Shown here: one piece after another, positions 55,276 to 64,000 of the stretch
Layout: the number at the start of each line of letters is the position of its first letter
Position numbering within the stretch: the stretch's first letter is position 1
Assembly (NCBI GenBank): GCA_948099385.1
Contig: CANUEZ040000029.1
Location: 3,751,501-3,815,500 of the forward strand
DNA length: 64,000 bases
Direction of reading: 5' to 3'
Origin: Fasciola hepatica
Lineage: Eukaryota; Platyhelminthes; Trematoda; Plagiorchiida; Fasciolidae
Notes under the pieces: generated by a model
Databases searched by the model: none
The model's input: the letters and a program-made list of their open reading frames with translations, nothing else
What the model was told of the DNA's origin: nothing
Made by a program: the position numbers and the translations under genes

Positions 55276-56639
55276 CTTCTTCGACTCACGAGAGCAAAAT
55301 TTCTGTATTCAGTGTATTGCGTCTAAATCCTCTCACCCTAGACCACTCTGAACACATTCCAGCCCCCGTCTCCTTTCTGGATAGGTTTCCTAAAGGCTTC
55401 CGTCCATCAATGAAGATTACGCTCGTGTAAGTTGCCCTGCAATGAAGCAAATTTACCCGGTAAGTTCAGTATTTTTAGCCTATTTGCCCTTGCCTTTAGT
55501 CACCCTCCGTTCGCCATCTACCCTGCACTCCGGCTAAGCGACTCTTGTATTAAGTTCTGCTGCTTTTATCTTCCCAGAACTCCGGCGGCACGTTACTCCG
55601 ATTCTGAGTGACATGTAGCCAAAATGATGAACTCCAGAGCCAGAACAAGACTGTTACACAGACCGTACGATACCAGATTGACAAATTATACGCCTGCAAA
55701 TTACATGCAATCCTCAACTGCACGGCCGCAAAGACTACAAACGAGGACCAAGGTTCAGCAAAAGTCACTGCCGAGTACAGCCGTCACGACGGCTAGAGGT
55801 CAGGTCAATAAAGCCGCGGCACACACACATGGGCGAGACAGGAACAATTGTTTGAATGTTGTGGTTGATGTCTACTGTATTTATGGGAGGGTTGATAAAG
55901 GTAAATTGCACAGTCCAAGCAGTAAATGATGCCACTACTTGGGAGGTTTTCTACAAGTGTATGTTATACAGCCCACCGTTCTAATGCGATCGTTGATTGC
56001 CTGAGGAGGGATATGAAATTTTTCGATGTATGATTACAATTTCCCAGGGATGGATGAAATTTCATCCTGCAAATAGCTGAAGCCTTCGTATTTCATGATC
56101 ACCAGGTCCAGATTAGATGGCTGATTTCCCATTCTGCACCAAATACTTTCCCATGTGTGCCAAAATAAGAGCCCCTCTTTGGGCCGCCCGTAAACCTAAC
56201 CGCTTGGCGGCAAATACAGCTTCCCGAGTTCCCTTCCAAATCCAGCAGGTTAGGTCCGCAGCTGTCAGTATTCACTTTGCTTCTGACCCCAGCTGCCTCA
56301 ATGCCGGAGAGTCCTGTATCTTCCTTGACATCCAAGTCTAAAGCCCGTAAACACAAATATTTCCAGTATTACCATGGGCCTTCTGACGATGATAGCCCAC
56401 AGTTGCCTGCTCATTTCACCTGGGGTGACTTCCGATGCCACGCGGAAAGAACCATCCTGCTTTCAGGTAGGCAGAGACATAACAACACTTCAGCCACCAA
56501 CTGAAAAGGATAACCCGGCAAGGCTATTCAGATCATCAAACCAGTGTCTTATCTTTATGTGGTTTAGCTTGATTACTTACGGGCCCACCCAAGATTAACT
56601 TACTTTCTGCTCTGTTTGTCCAAACAACCGTGACCTTCC
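55276..56639. other. no clearly recognisable gene
   Basis: The + frame 55624-55929 (101 codons) and the frames around 56100-56600 lie upstream of a + strand LINE endonuclease and could include its ORF1 or 5' part. I see no conserved motif. Confidence 0.35.
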
Positions 56640-57550
56640 TGACTCAAAGCTACCCCGTCGAAGTTTCCCGGCTTTTCTTCTCCTCTGAGTATCCCACCTC
56701 CTCATTTACCATATCTCTTCCCTCACTGCCCTGCATTTCACCAGATGCAACGATATCCTTCAACCTGGCGGCCAACTTAGGGGATCATACATTAAGTGAA
56801 CATCACGAACATCCAAATGATAGTTTGGCAGAGGCACTGTTCAGTGCCGGCTACCCTGTGAGCAAACTCATCCCTCAGCTCCTTTGAACTGCAGTCTCAC
56901 CCAGATGTGATTCTCACAACTGAGACCTGGCTTATTGATAGAACCTCTTTCAGCACACTTTTACACCAGAGCAATGCATATTCTCTACGGACAGATTGGA
57001 GATATATGGTGCCTGAACCCTTGCTTATAACAAAAACAGCCTCGAGACAAACTTACTCCAACCTCCTGCTCTTGATGAGATCCAAATCTCTGTTTGAACC
57101 TTTTTACAACTGCTGCAGAAGCAGCTTGTTAATGGTTGTGTCCACTGTCCGCCGGGCTATAACACATGTGATATAAACGCGGTTACCGATGCATTCTTTC
57201 AAGTGGACTTACTGCTCTACACAGCTGGGACCGTAGTCAGGGGCTCCAAATTTCCTGGCATCCGCTGCCAACCCTGAATTACCCACCCCAAAATATGGAA
57301 ACAATTTCAAATAGCCGTGCAGATGGGTGGACACTACATGAATCCCCCACCCGAGGGAACAATATTACTGAGATTGTCTCTTTAGGCCTCCAAGAGGTGT
57401 GGGCAAATGTTCTTAGCCACCTTCCTGGTTGTGATCGCAGGACCGAAATACGTGAACTATCCACACGACAGTCCCACCAAGAAAGAGGCCAAAATCGAAA
57501 AAATGTTCAAAATGTAAATTTTCATTCTGCCCGCCGTCCTTCTTAATCAG
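56640..57550 (+). pseudogene. CR1-like LINE endonuclease domain
   Basis: From 56880 the frame gives DVILTTETWLIDRTSFSTLL (usual LTETWLxDxTxDSxFLP; catalytic Glu kept) and AYSLRTDW (usual YSLYRxDR). The VCCIYRPPGYDT segment is readable near 57145-57175, and a GDFNFPGI-like block near 57240-57265 is damaged (RGSKFPGIR). Frame 57295-57546 holds the domain end: WTLHESPTRGNNITEIVSLG, then NVLSHLPGCDRRTE. A short frame upstream (56630-56887) may be the N-terminus. It leads into RT on the same strand. Confidence 0.8.
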
Positions 57551-59250
57551 ACCTGAGACGACCTGTCCCCATCTTCTGGCCCTCAGCTGGCGTCCGATGG
57601 GTTGTACTTCAACTCGCTTTTCTCCAGAAACGTCCTTTCACCCGGAGTAGTCAAGGTCAACTTCGGAAAGACCAACTAGAAAAAAAGAAAATGCAGCATA
57701 AATTTGGGAAGCTGCAAGATGCTCACAAAGGGACTAACAACCTCTCTACATTTATGTGCCTCGGCCACCTTTCATGTCAGCCATTAGGCAAAAATGAGAG
57801 CAAGCTGAAACAGAAGGAACTGTACGCTCCCTACCAGCCGGATAAAACAGCCCATCTCCTTGGCTCAAACTAAAATTCAAAACCCCCCTCTGCGAACGAA
57901 GTGCCCTATTTGCCCTAAAGTGGAGTATTTATATTAGATGGACGAAGTCAGAAAGCTGGTAAATACCACCGGGCCTCTGGTCAGCCCTGGGCCCTATAGC
58001 ATCTCTCCAGCTTTGTTTCGCTTCGCTGCCCGGATATTTTGATGATTTTCCTGTTAACTAACCTCGCGATGACAGGAAGCATAATTTCAGTCCTGTGTAA
58101 AGCATTCGTTTTCATTGCCCTTCCGCAAAAGGGAGCCTGGCATGACCCTGATAACCACCAACCCCTACAGACCACAATTATTATACCCTTTTCTTCGTTC
58201 ACGGGTTAATAAATGGCAATAAACACGACTTCCCAAAATCCACATAGTCTCTGATCTGCCTATTTCATCTACTTAATCCCATCTTGAAGTCGGCTAACTC
58301 TGGCAGAGCATTTTACTCTATCTTCCTTTTACATGATGGAGACCTTTGACCGCAAGCCTTATGCTCAACGGCTAACTAAGGTCAAATCTTATGGAATACA
58401 TGGCCCGCTCTCTTGGTTGTCATCCTGTCCTAGCATAAGATCGCAAGTGGTAGGCATTGAACGTGCCACCCCAAACAGTCACAAGTGGTCTGATACCATG
58501 TGGAGTTTTAGGCCCATTGTAATTTATACCTTACCCCAGTGAGGTATTCACGGTATTACTTCATGGCACCTAGTTTCTTTTCACCTATGATACCAAAATT
58601 GTCTGTTCCTTAGAGCCTTGAACCCAGACATTTATCCTCACCAAAATAGCCTACTAACCGAAAGCTTTTAACGAGCGGCACAGTGCTTGGAAAAGAGGTT
58701 TCTCCACTGCTAAGGTTGCCATACTCAAGCACAGAAGCAACATTCCTCCAGAATCCCATGCCTTAAACAGGTCGGACTTTTTCTCTTCATTCCGCTGGTA
58801 AGAGATTCGGGCCTTTAGTAGTCCTGCTCCTTTATCGTCGACAAATAAGCCGACCAACGGGTGGCTAAGACCAAGGGGATGATACCCTTACCTGAAGAAC
58901 ATTTAGGATGCGCAATAAGTGTCTTCTGAACTGCAAATCCCAAGCCAGACTGACTCTTTTATTACTGCCTCCTGGTATGCACTCACGTTATCAAGTATAA
59001 CTGCACAAAAAGTTCATAAAGTCAGAAACATACTGTCCGAAGGGAAGATATTGTTTTCCTAGATGATATTTCCTTTGCCGTTCGTGCCGTACGCATTCAT
59101 CCTGTGTCCTGTATGTTTTCACTCCACCATAAAATCAGGTTAGAGTACCATCCTCAACAAAAGCCTCTCAAAAACTAGATTGGCCGTTAATACGCTCTTT
59201 TATTGTTCGAATGTTTCGGGTAAATTTTTCTTAGGGTTTGCCATCAAATC
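57551..59250 (+). pseudogene. CR1-like LINE reverse transcriptase
   Basis: RT of the LINE whose endonuclease lies upstream. Blocks in order through many frame changes: a DEVRKL segment near 57945 (domain start), TNPYRPQLL near 58160 (damaged NYRPI block), TFDRKPYAQRLTKVKSYGIH at 58339-58400 (usual AFDRVPHxRLLxKLKSYGI), WLSSCPSIRSQVVGI, then an altered GVxQGSVLGP near 58490-58520. The catalytic box near 58580 reads LFTYDTKIV (usual LFADDIKIV; one Asp lost). FSTAKVAILKHRSNIPPESH follows at 58700-58760. A C-terminal trace (NILSEGK near 59030) ends about 59250. Confidence 0.75.
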
Positions 59251-61559
59251 CTCTGTCTGTGGATGACGAGCCGCTGGTCAAACTCACCGCACCCATTCGC
59301 ACTGTCACATGTAAATTTTTATCATTTCCACTAACTCCTATAAAGCGGTTGTTCCAGTTTTGCCTACTTCATGTGAATTATTATTTTCCCCCTTCAATTT
59401 TCTAGATTAAGTATCTATCTTTGAGTTTGGAAAAAGTGGGCGCCCACTGGGCCCGGAGTGACATTAATCAGCAGCTGATTCGGAAGGATGCGATGGAAAG
59501 CCCTTTAAAAACAGGCTGGTCGCCGCCATCAGGGGATGATCAGTGAATTTTTTCTTCGACTAAACATCAGATGCTGTTTTCCCCATCCCAAGGTTTGCAG
59601 ATGAACCACTATCTGCCATTGAAACACAAACAGCGTAGGTTAATCGAAGCTGGAATTCAGGGCAGGGCAAATAAGGCAATACAGTTACGTGAATTATCAT
59701 TTTCTTCGAGATGAATCTCAAGCTGCCTTTTCTTTTGAAACTGTTGTATTTATCTGGTGTAAAAAACAACTCTTCAGATATTCTGAAGATTAGCAACGGT
59801 TTGTCATAAATCAAAACTGCATGTTCTTCTGACTTACTTTAAATTCATTTGATGTTCACCTATTTACTAACTAATAATTATAGTTGTTTCGATACATGAA
59901 TTACCAATGGTAATGTTTTTTTGAGAACAACAGAACTACTTTTGAAACCCATACGCGACAATGTTCTGTTGTCCATTGTTTCCTTATGTGCAACTGTCTC
60001 ACTTTTCTAGACCTTGATGTTTCCGATCTGGTGACGCGGGTCACGAGGTAACAGAAGAACGATGAAAAGCTTCAGAATATTCTGATTGAAGCAGTCGTCG
60101 AACCGCAAGTTGGTAAGGGGTTTCCAGCATGCCACTTTTGAAATAAACTTAGCGATTTTCGCAAACCATTTTCGTACCCAGCGGCTTTGATTGAAAGGAT
60201 GGATAATGAACAAATAAACTAAGAGTAACGTAGTGTAAACGGATAAGTAAAAAGATAGTTCTTCCTTTCCAGTGGCTTTTTCGAGCTTTGGGCGTAGCCT
60301 AGTGCTTTCAGTTGAGCACAGGTAGCGCTGCACAAACTTTTCATTGCTGTAATCCCAAATGGCTCAATTCGGGCTCAGTTGAGAGCTATTTGGGCACGCG
60401 GCTTGGGAGCATCCATCACAAATCTCTGTTTCGCCCAAGTCACGTCCTACTCTCTAGGTAACAGAAATCATAATACCATAGTTTTATATTACGGGAAACA
60501 ATTAAGAGCAAGGTTCTTCGTCACGTTCTATTCCAGAGTATGGAAAAAATACCTGGATTTCAAGGATTCCCTTAAGCTCAGTCAGGACCTGTTCCTTATG
60601 GAGATCAAAGCACCTGGTCCTCGGTTTTTGATACGATAGCGAATATACTCGGCAGCTCGCAAAGCAGAACTCAAAACCCTGGAGCGGGACAACGTGTGCA
60701 TTGGAGGAGCGCAACGGCGTGCAGACGACGTACAGAGGAGGAGCAAGTGGTGCCACCAAAAACAGTAATTGTTCAAATAAACAAATTTGTTGGTCTTTGT
60801 CATCGAGTGCTGTATCGGTAGCACTACAGGCGTCTCTCTCTAGAAGGCCAACGCAGTTGGGCTTCGACTCGTGATGAGTAGGTCGGCCTCGGTGGCGAGA
60901 GACGTTTTCCATGCCTCCCGCCGCGATCGAACACAACAACGAGGCCAGCACAAGCCGTTCTCCATAACTCACGCTGGTTGCTGTGCGTCGATCGCAAAAT
61001 AGCGTCCTCCCTAAAATTTTATCCGACCGGGGTAGATCCTGCTTGTGACTTGGCAGTGATGATTGTGTTGTAGGTTTTGTTGTTATCGGCATATCCCTGA
61101 GTGCCTGTGGTTGTTATTGCCTTCGTGAACGAGCCAGCATCCGGCGTCAAATGAGTCCAGTCGCTATCCAATTGGGGTTATGCTTGAGCGATACGAGATC
61201 CTGAGATCTCTTGTGGTTCTGTCCGACGGGACGAGCTGGAAGGCAGGAAACACAAGGAAGCTGTGCCTCGAGGCGCGAGCGGATAATCGGTTCAGGATCA
61301 CGAACCGGCGCAATACAGACTGCCGTTACCTTTGTCGTGATAACCACGTGGTCGTGCCTTCATGCGTAATAGGGCTACGTATAAGTTGAATATGAAGAGT
61401 AAACTTAAATATACACAAGTATTACATATTCAGAAAACCTCGTTGGCTGTCGCAGCTCGTGGCCGCGTCGATTTCTCGTGTTGTCGTGTGCAGCTGTGTC
61501 TTCCGTGGAGTTTGGTGTTGCAACAGGTAATAAGGGGTCGTTGGTGGGAGTAACGGGCC
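59251..61559. other. no recognisable gene; includes a 196-codon open frame
   Basis: The longest uninterrupted frame of the window (61092-60502, -) lies here. It begins MPITTKPTTQSSLPSHKQDL and contains a Cys- and Leu-rich middle. It matches no domain I know. Being just downstream of Ty3 integrase on the same strand, the DNA may be the element's 3' untranslated region or LTR. A 108-codon - frame (60333-60007) has one hydrophobic stretch (YLSVYTTLLLVYLFIIHPF) and no family. Confidence 0.3.
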
Positions 61560-61681
61560 GACTCGGGACTACTAACCGAAGGTTGTGAGAAGGTGGGGGC
61601 ATTGGGCGGGTTGTTCGGGGCGGATTCTACCTCGATAAAGGCTGGTTTGGGGCGATCTATGCTGATGGTCTCTTTCCTGCC

Positions 61682-62540
61682 CTAAACGTCCACCACATAT
61701 TTCTTTTGCTTTCGCTGGACGACGCGGAACGGGCCAGGATAAGTCGCTAGAAGTGGTGACCGCACTGAATCTACTCGAATAAACACGTGGCTGGTGCTCG
61801 CCAGCCTGGTAGGTATGTAGTTGCTGAGGCTTTGTTCTCGTGACGCGGTAGGCTTTATCACCAGCATTTGGTGTGACATCCGTCTTTCGTAATCCCCGTA
61901 ACTAAAACTCCCAAGCGGTAAAGGAGACATTAACTCACCTGGAAGTCGTTGTGTGCAACCGTAAACCAGTTCAGCCGCGGTAGCATCCATAACGCTGTTA
62001 CGCAGTCCTACGGGGACGATCGGCAAATTTTTACTCCATAAAGGGGTTATCACGAGCACGAAGGGCATTTTTCAGCTGGCTATGGAATCTCTCCACCATG
62101 CCACTGGCCTGAGGATGATAGACCATCGTCTTGTTGTGTCGGCAACCGAATGCGTTCAGCAGCTCGTGGAAGGCGCCGTCGAAATGAGAACCGCGGTCAG
62201 TGGCCACGATAGCAGGGCAACTGAACTGACTCACTCAACCAGTTAGAAACGCTTTTGCAGCTTCCTCTGAGGTTGGACTATGAATAGGTATGGCCTGCGG
62301 CCAGCGAGTGAAACGATCCACGCAAGTGAGGATGTAGATGCAGCCATTGGATTGTGGAAAGAGCCCCACGAGATCCACATGCACATGATGGAAGCGTGCT
62401 TCCGGCTCACAGAATGTGCCTAAAGTGGATCTGGTGTGACGATGTACTTTAACGAGCTGGCACTGAAGACATGTGCGGGCCCAAAGATGTACGTCACGTT
62501 TGACGCAAGGCCAGACAAATTGTTCGGTGACTAGTTTCAC
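61682..62540 (-). pseudogene. Ty3 integrase
   Basis: The frame 62540-62235 has the CxxC half of the zinc domain (ARTCLQCQLVKVHRHT) and the first catalytic Asp (FHHVHVDLVGLFPQ). A TGA at 62237-62235 interrupts the frame, which then continues without shift. The second Asp (IVATDRGSHFDG) and the Glu (SGMVERFHSQLK) are separated by 34 residues, a normal DD35E layout. A one-base frameshift near 62045 moves reading to 62068-61682, the C-terminal domain (YPGPFRVVQRKQKKYVVDV). The enzyme would insert element cDNA; a stop and a frameshift disable it. All three catalytic residues survive. Confidence 0.88.
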
Positions 62541-62548
62541 CGAGGCCG

Positions 62549-63300
62549 TTACACCTGTGTGTGATAAGTTGTGGAAGCCGACAAATCCTGTCGGCGAAAA
62601 CTGGCAGGAAGGGCCACTGGCACTAGGTGCAGGGAGCTGCTCTTTCTGAGTTGCTCTACCTCATGATCTGCTGTTTGTGCTGCGGCGATTGCTTCTAGGT
62701 CTATGCCCATGGGTAGTGGGTAGTCGATATTGTGGACGCGTGAGAGTGCGTCTTCTAAGGGATTGTGTGCCCCAGAGACGTGCCGAATGTCCGTAGTAAA
62801 CTGCCAAACATTGTCTAGGTTGCGAATCTCGCGTGGCGAGTATCGGTCAGGGGCTGACTGGGGGGCGTACACTAGTGATTTATGATCTGTGAACACCGTG
62901 AACGTTTGGCCCTCGAGTGTGTGCCGGAGGTGTCGGATAACCAAATAGGTTGCCAATAGTTCTCTGCTGAACGTATTATATCGGGATTATGCAGGCTGGA
63001 GATGCTTGGAGAAGGGAGCCATTGGTTGCCACAAATTGTTGACGAATTGTTGACGAATTGCAGCAACACTGCTCCAACAGCCCTGTCCGAAGCATCTGTT
63101 CCTAATGCCAGGGGAGCAAAAGGATCGAGATGTGCAAGGAGTGCTATGTTGGAGACAACTTCCCTGATCAAAGCAAAAGCTGCCTGTGCCGTGTCGGGAA
63201 AAATGAATTTCCGCTTACCTCCATGTAAGACGTCCGTTGGAGGCTGCATTATTTCGGCGAAGAGTGGGATAAAGCCGTGATAAAAGTTAACCAAGAGAGA
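62549..63300 (-). pseudogene. Ty3 RNase H and connection
   Basis: The frame 63393-62872 carries the connection domain (FSLLVNFYHGFIPLFAEIMQ) and RNase H start (LALGTDASDRAVGAVLLQF, with the first catalytic Asp in TDAS). A frameshift near 62990 shifts reading to 62956-62549: MATYLVIRHLRHTLEGQTFT, VFTDHKSLVYA (second Asp), then IRHVSGAHNPLEDALSRVH, where VADALSR is usual. The latter frame runs on into the linker before integrase. Confidence 0.85.
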
Positions 63301-63860
63301 AAATTGGCGAAATTGTCGGGGAGAGTGAGGTCCGGGACAGTGGCGAGTTGTTTCCACCTTGTCAGGCAGAGGCCGTATGCCCGAGGCTGACATTTCGTGA
63401 CCTAGAACGTAATGGTCCTCCTACCAAATCGCACTTGATAGGGTTAATAGTTGCACCGTGTTGGCTAAGGCGCTCAAAAAGAGCTCGCAGGTGTGCCATA
63501 TGCTCTTGTACTGAGGAACTTGTCACCAAAATATCGTCTACGTACACGTAGACATTCTTCAAACCGCGTGTTGCTTCGTGCACAAACCTTTGAAAGTTTT
63601 GAGCTGCATTGCTGAGTCCAAAAGGCATGCGCAAAAACTCGAATAGTCCGAATGTAGTTGTGACAACGGTTTTAGGGATGTCAGCATCTGCTACCAGGAT
63701 TTGGTGGTAGGCTCCAACGAGGTCGATTCGGCTGAAAAAAGAACAACCAGACAGGGTAGAGGTAAGATCTTGAATAAGTGGAGTGGGGTACCTATCTGAG
63801 ATAGTAGACTGGTTGAGGACCCTGTAGTCACTGCAGGGGCGCCAGCTGCCATTAGGTTAA
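63301..63860 (-). pseudogene. Ty3 reverse transcriptase
   Basis: From about 63848 the palm is intact: NGSWRPCSDYRVLN, DRYPTPLIQDLTSTLSGCSF, FSRIDLVGAYHQILV (first catalytic Asp). It then passes to MPFGLSNAAQNFQRFV and the catalytic box YVYVDDILV (YVDD at 63544-63533). Just upstream of NGSW, the codon before P-N-G reads TAA. The frame is lost at 63865, where another repeat starts, so RT lacks its N-terminal fingers. A frameshift lies near 63390 before the connection domain. Confidence 0.87.
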
Positions 63861-63865
63861 GGAAC

Positions 63866-64000
63866 TGTAAGGTTGCTTAGACCTTACTTCGCTGCTTCCT
63901 CAGTAAACGCGTGCTTCGGTCCTTTGTACTGCGTGGACCACCTGCACGTTACTCTAATGCTCGGCACTGTACGAATATGTTAACCAGAACGGTATTCTCC
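63866..64000. repeat. Repeat shared with 29698-29830
   Basis: It starts TGTAAGGTTGCTTAGACCTT and matches 29698-29830 in direct orientation. The left edge coincides with the end of the Ty3 RT frame. It continues beyond the window. It is probably an LTR or another insertion. Confidence 0.6.

Larger units (their letters stand above)
61560..63865 (-). mobile_element. Ty3-type LTR retrotransposon, pol part
   Basis: A single - strand pol remains readable from RT to the integrase tail in the Ty3 order RT-RH-IN, with only a handful of disabling changes. It is the best preserved autonomous-type element in the window. Gag, protease and the start of RT are absent: at 63866 the frame meets a repeat also found at 29698. 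No 3' LTR could be delimited below 61560. Confidence 0.8.

Noticed and set aside
1..64000. CRISPR arrays, bacterial operons, ribosome binding sites
   Set aside because: No regularly spaced repeats and no prokaryotic gene organisation; the content is eukaryotic repeats.

Overview
The window looks like nuclear DNA of a repeat-rich animal. A flatworm, possibly a tapeworm, is my best guess. That guess rests on the mix of decayed RTE- and CR1-type LINEs, Ty3 and BEL/Pao LTR elements, and a tRNA-like/hammerhead-ribozyme element resembling the schistosome alpha SINE family. The organism is inferred, not shown. I found no host gene with a convincing multi-exon structure and no rRNA gene. Nearly every recognisable coding stretch is a broken transposable-element fragment. 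Calls come from reading translations and DNA by eye against remembered family motifs. Edges of decayed fragments are accurate to roughly 50-100 bases, while LTR, target-site and inverted-repeat edges were counted base by base.

Layout. 2.4-5.0 kb: decayed Ty3 pol on + followed by LTR-like sequence. 5.9-10.2 kb: a structurally complete but internally deleted BEL/Pao element on -, with 359-bp LTRs and a 5-bp target-site duplication. 10.3-20.5 kb: Ty3 and RTE fragments in both orientations, including a Ty3 LTR-like sequence that cuts an RTE endonuclease domain. 20.8-34.9 kb: microsatellite-tailed repeats and CR1-like LINEs, bracketed by a nearly identical 1.94-kb inverted repeat (about 22.15-24.09 and 32.80-34.74 kb). 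35.3-39.8 kb: three CR1-like LINE remnants on -. 39.9-48.85 kb: a second deleted BEL copy and a related LTR inside two overlapping systems of perfect-looking inverted repeats (639 and 691 bp). 48.7-54.7 kb: more CR1-like remnants and another tailed repeat. 54.84-55.28 kb: a 370-bp insert between 31-bp direct repeats, carrying a tRNA-like promoter and a type I hammerhead ribozyme on -. 56.6-59.25 kb: a CR1-like LINE on +. 61.6-63.9 kb: a relatively young Ty3 pol on -, with a few stops and frameshifts.

There is no operon-like cooperation here. The functional link is parasitism: LINEs could supply reverse transcriptase to the short ribozyme element, and full-length BEL elements elsewhere could move the deleted BEL family. 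The most interesting items are the hammerhead element, the shared deletion of the two BEL copies, and the sharp-edged inverted repeats, which are either recent rearrangements or assembly artefacts.
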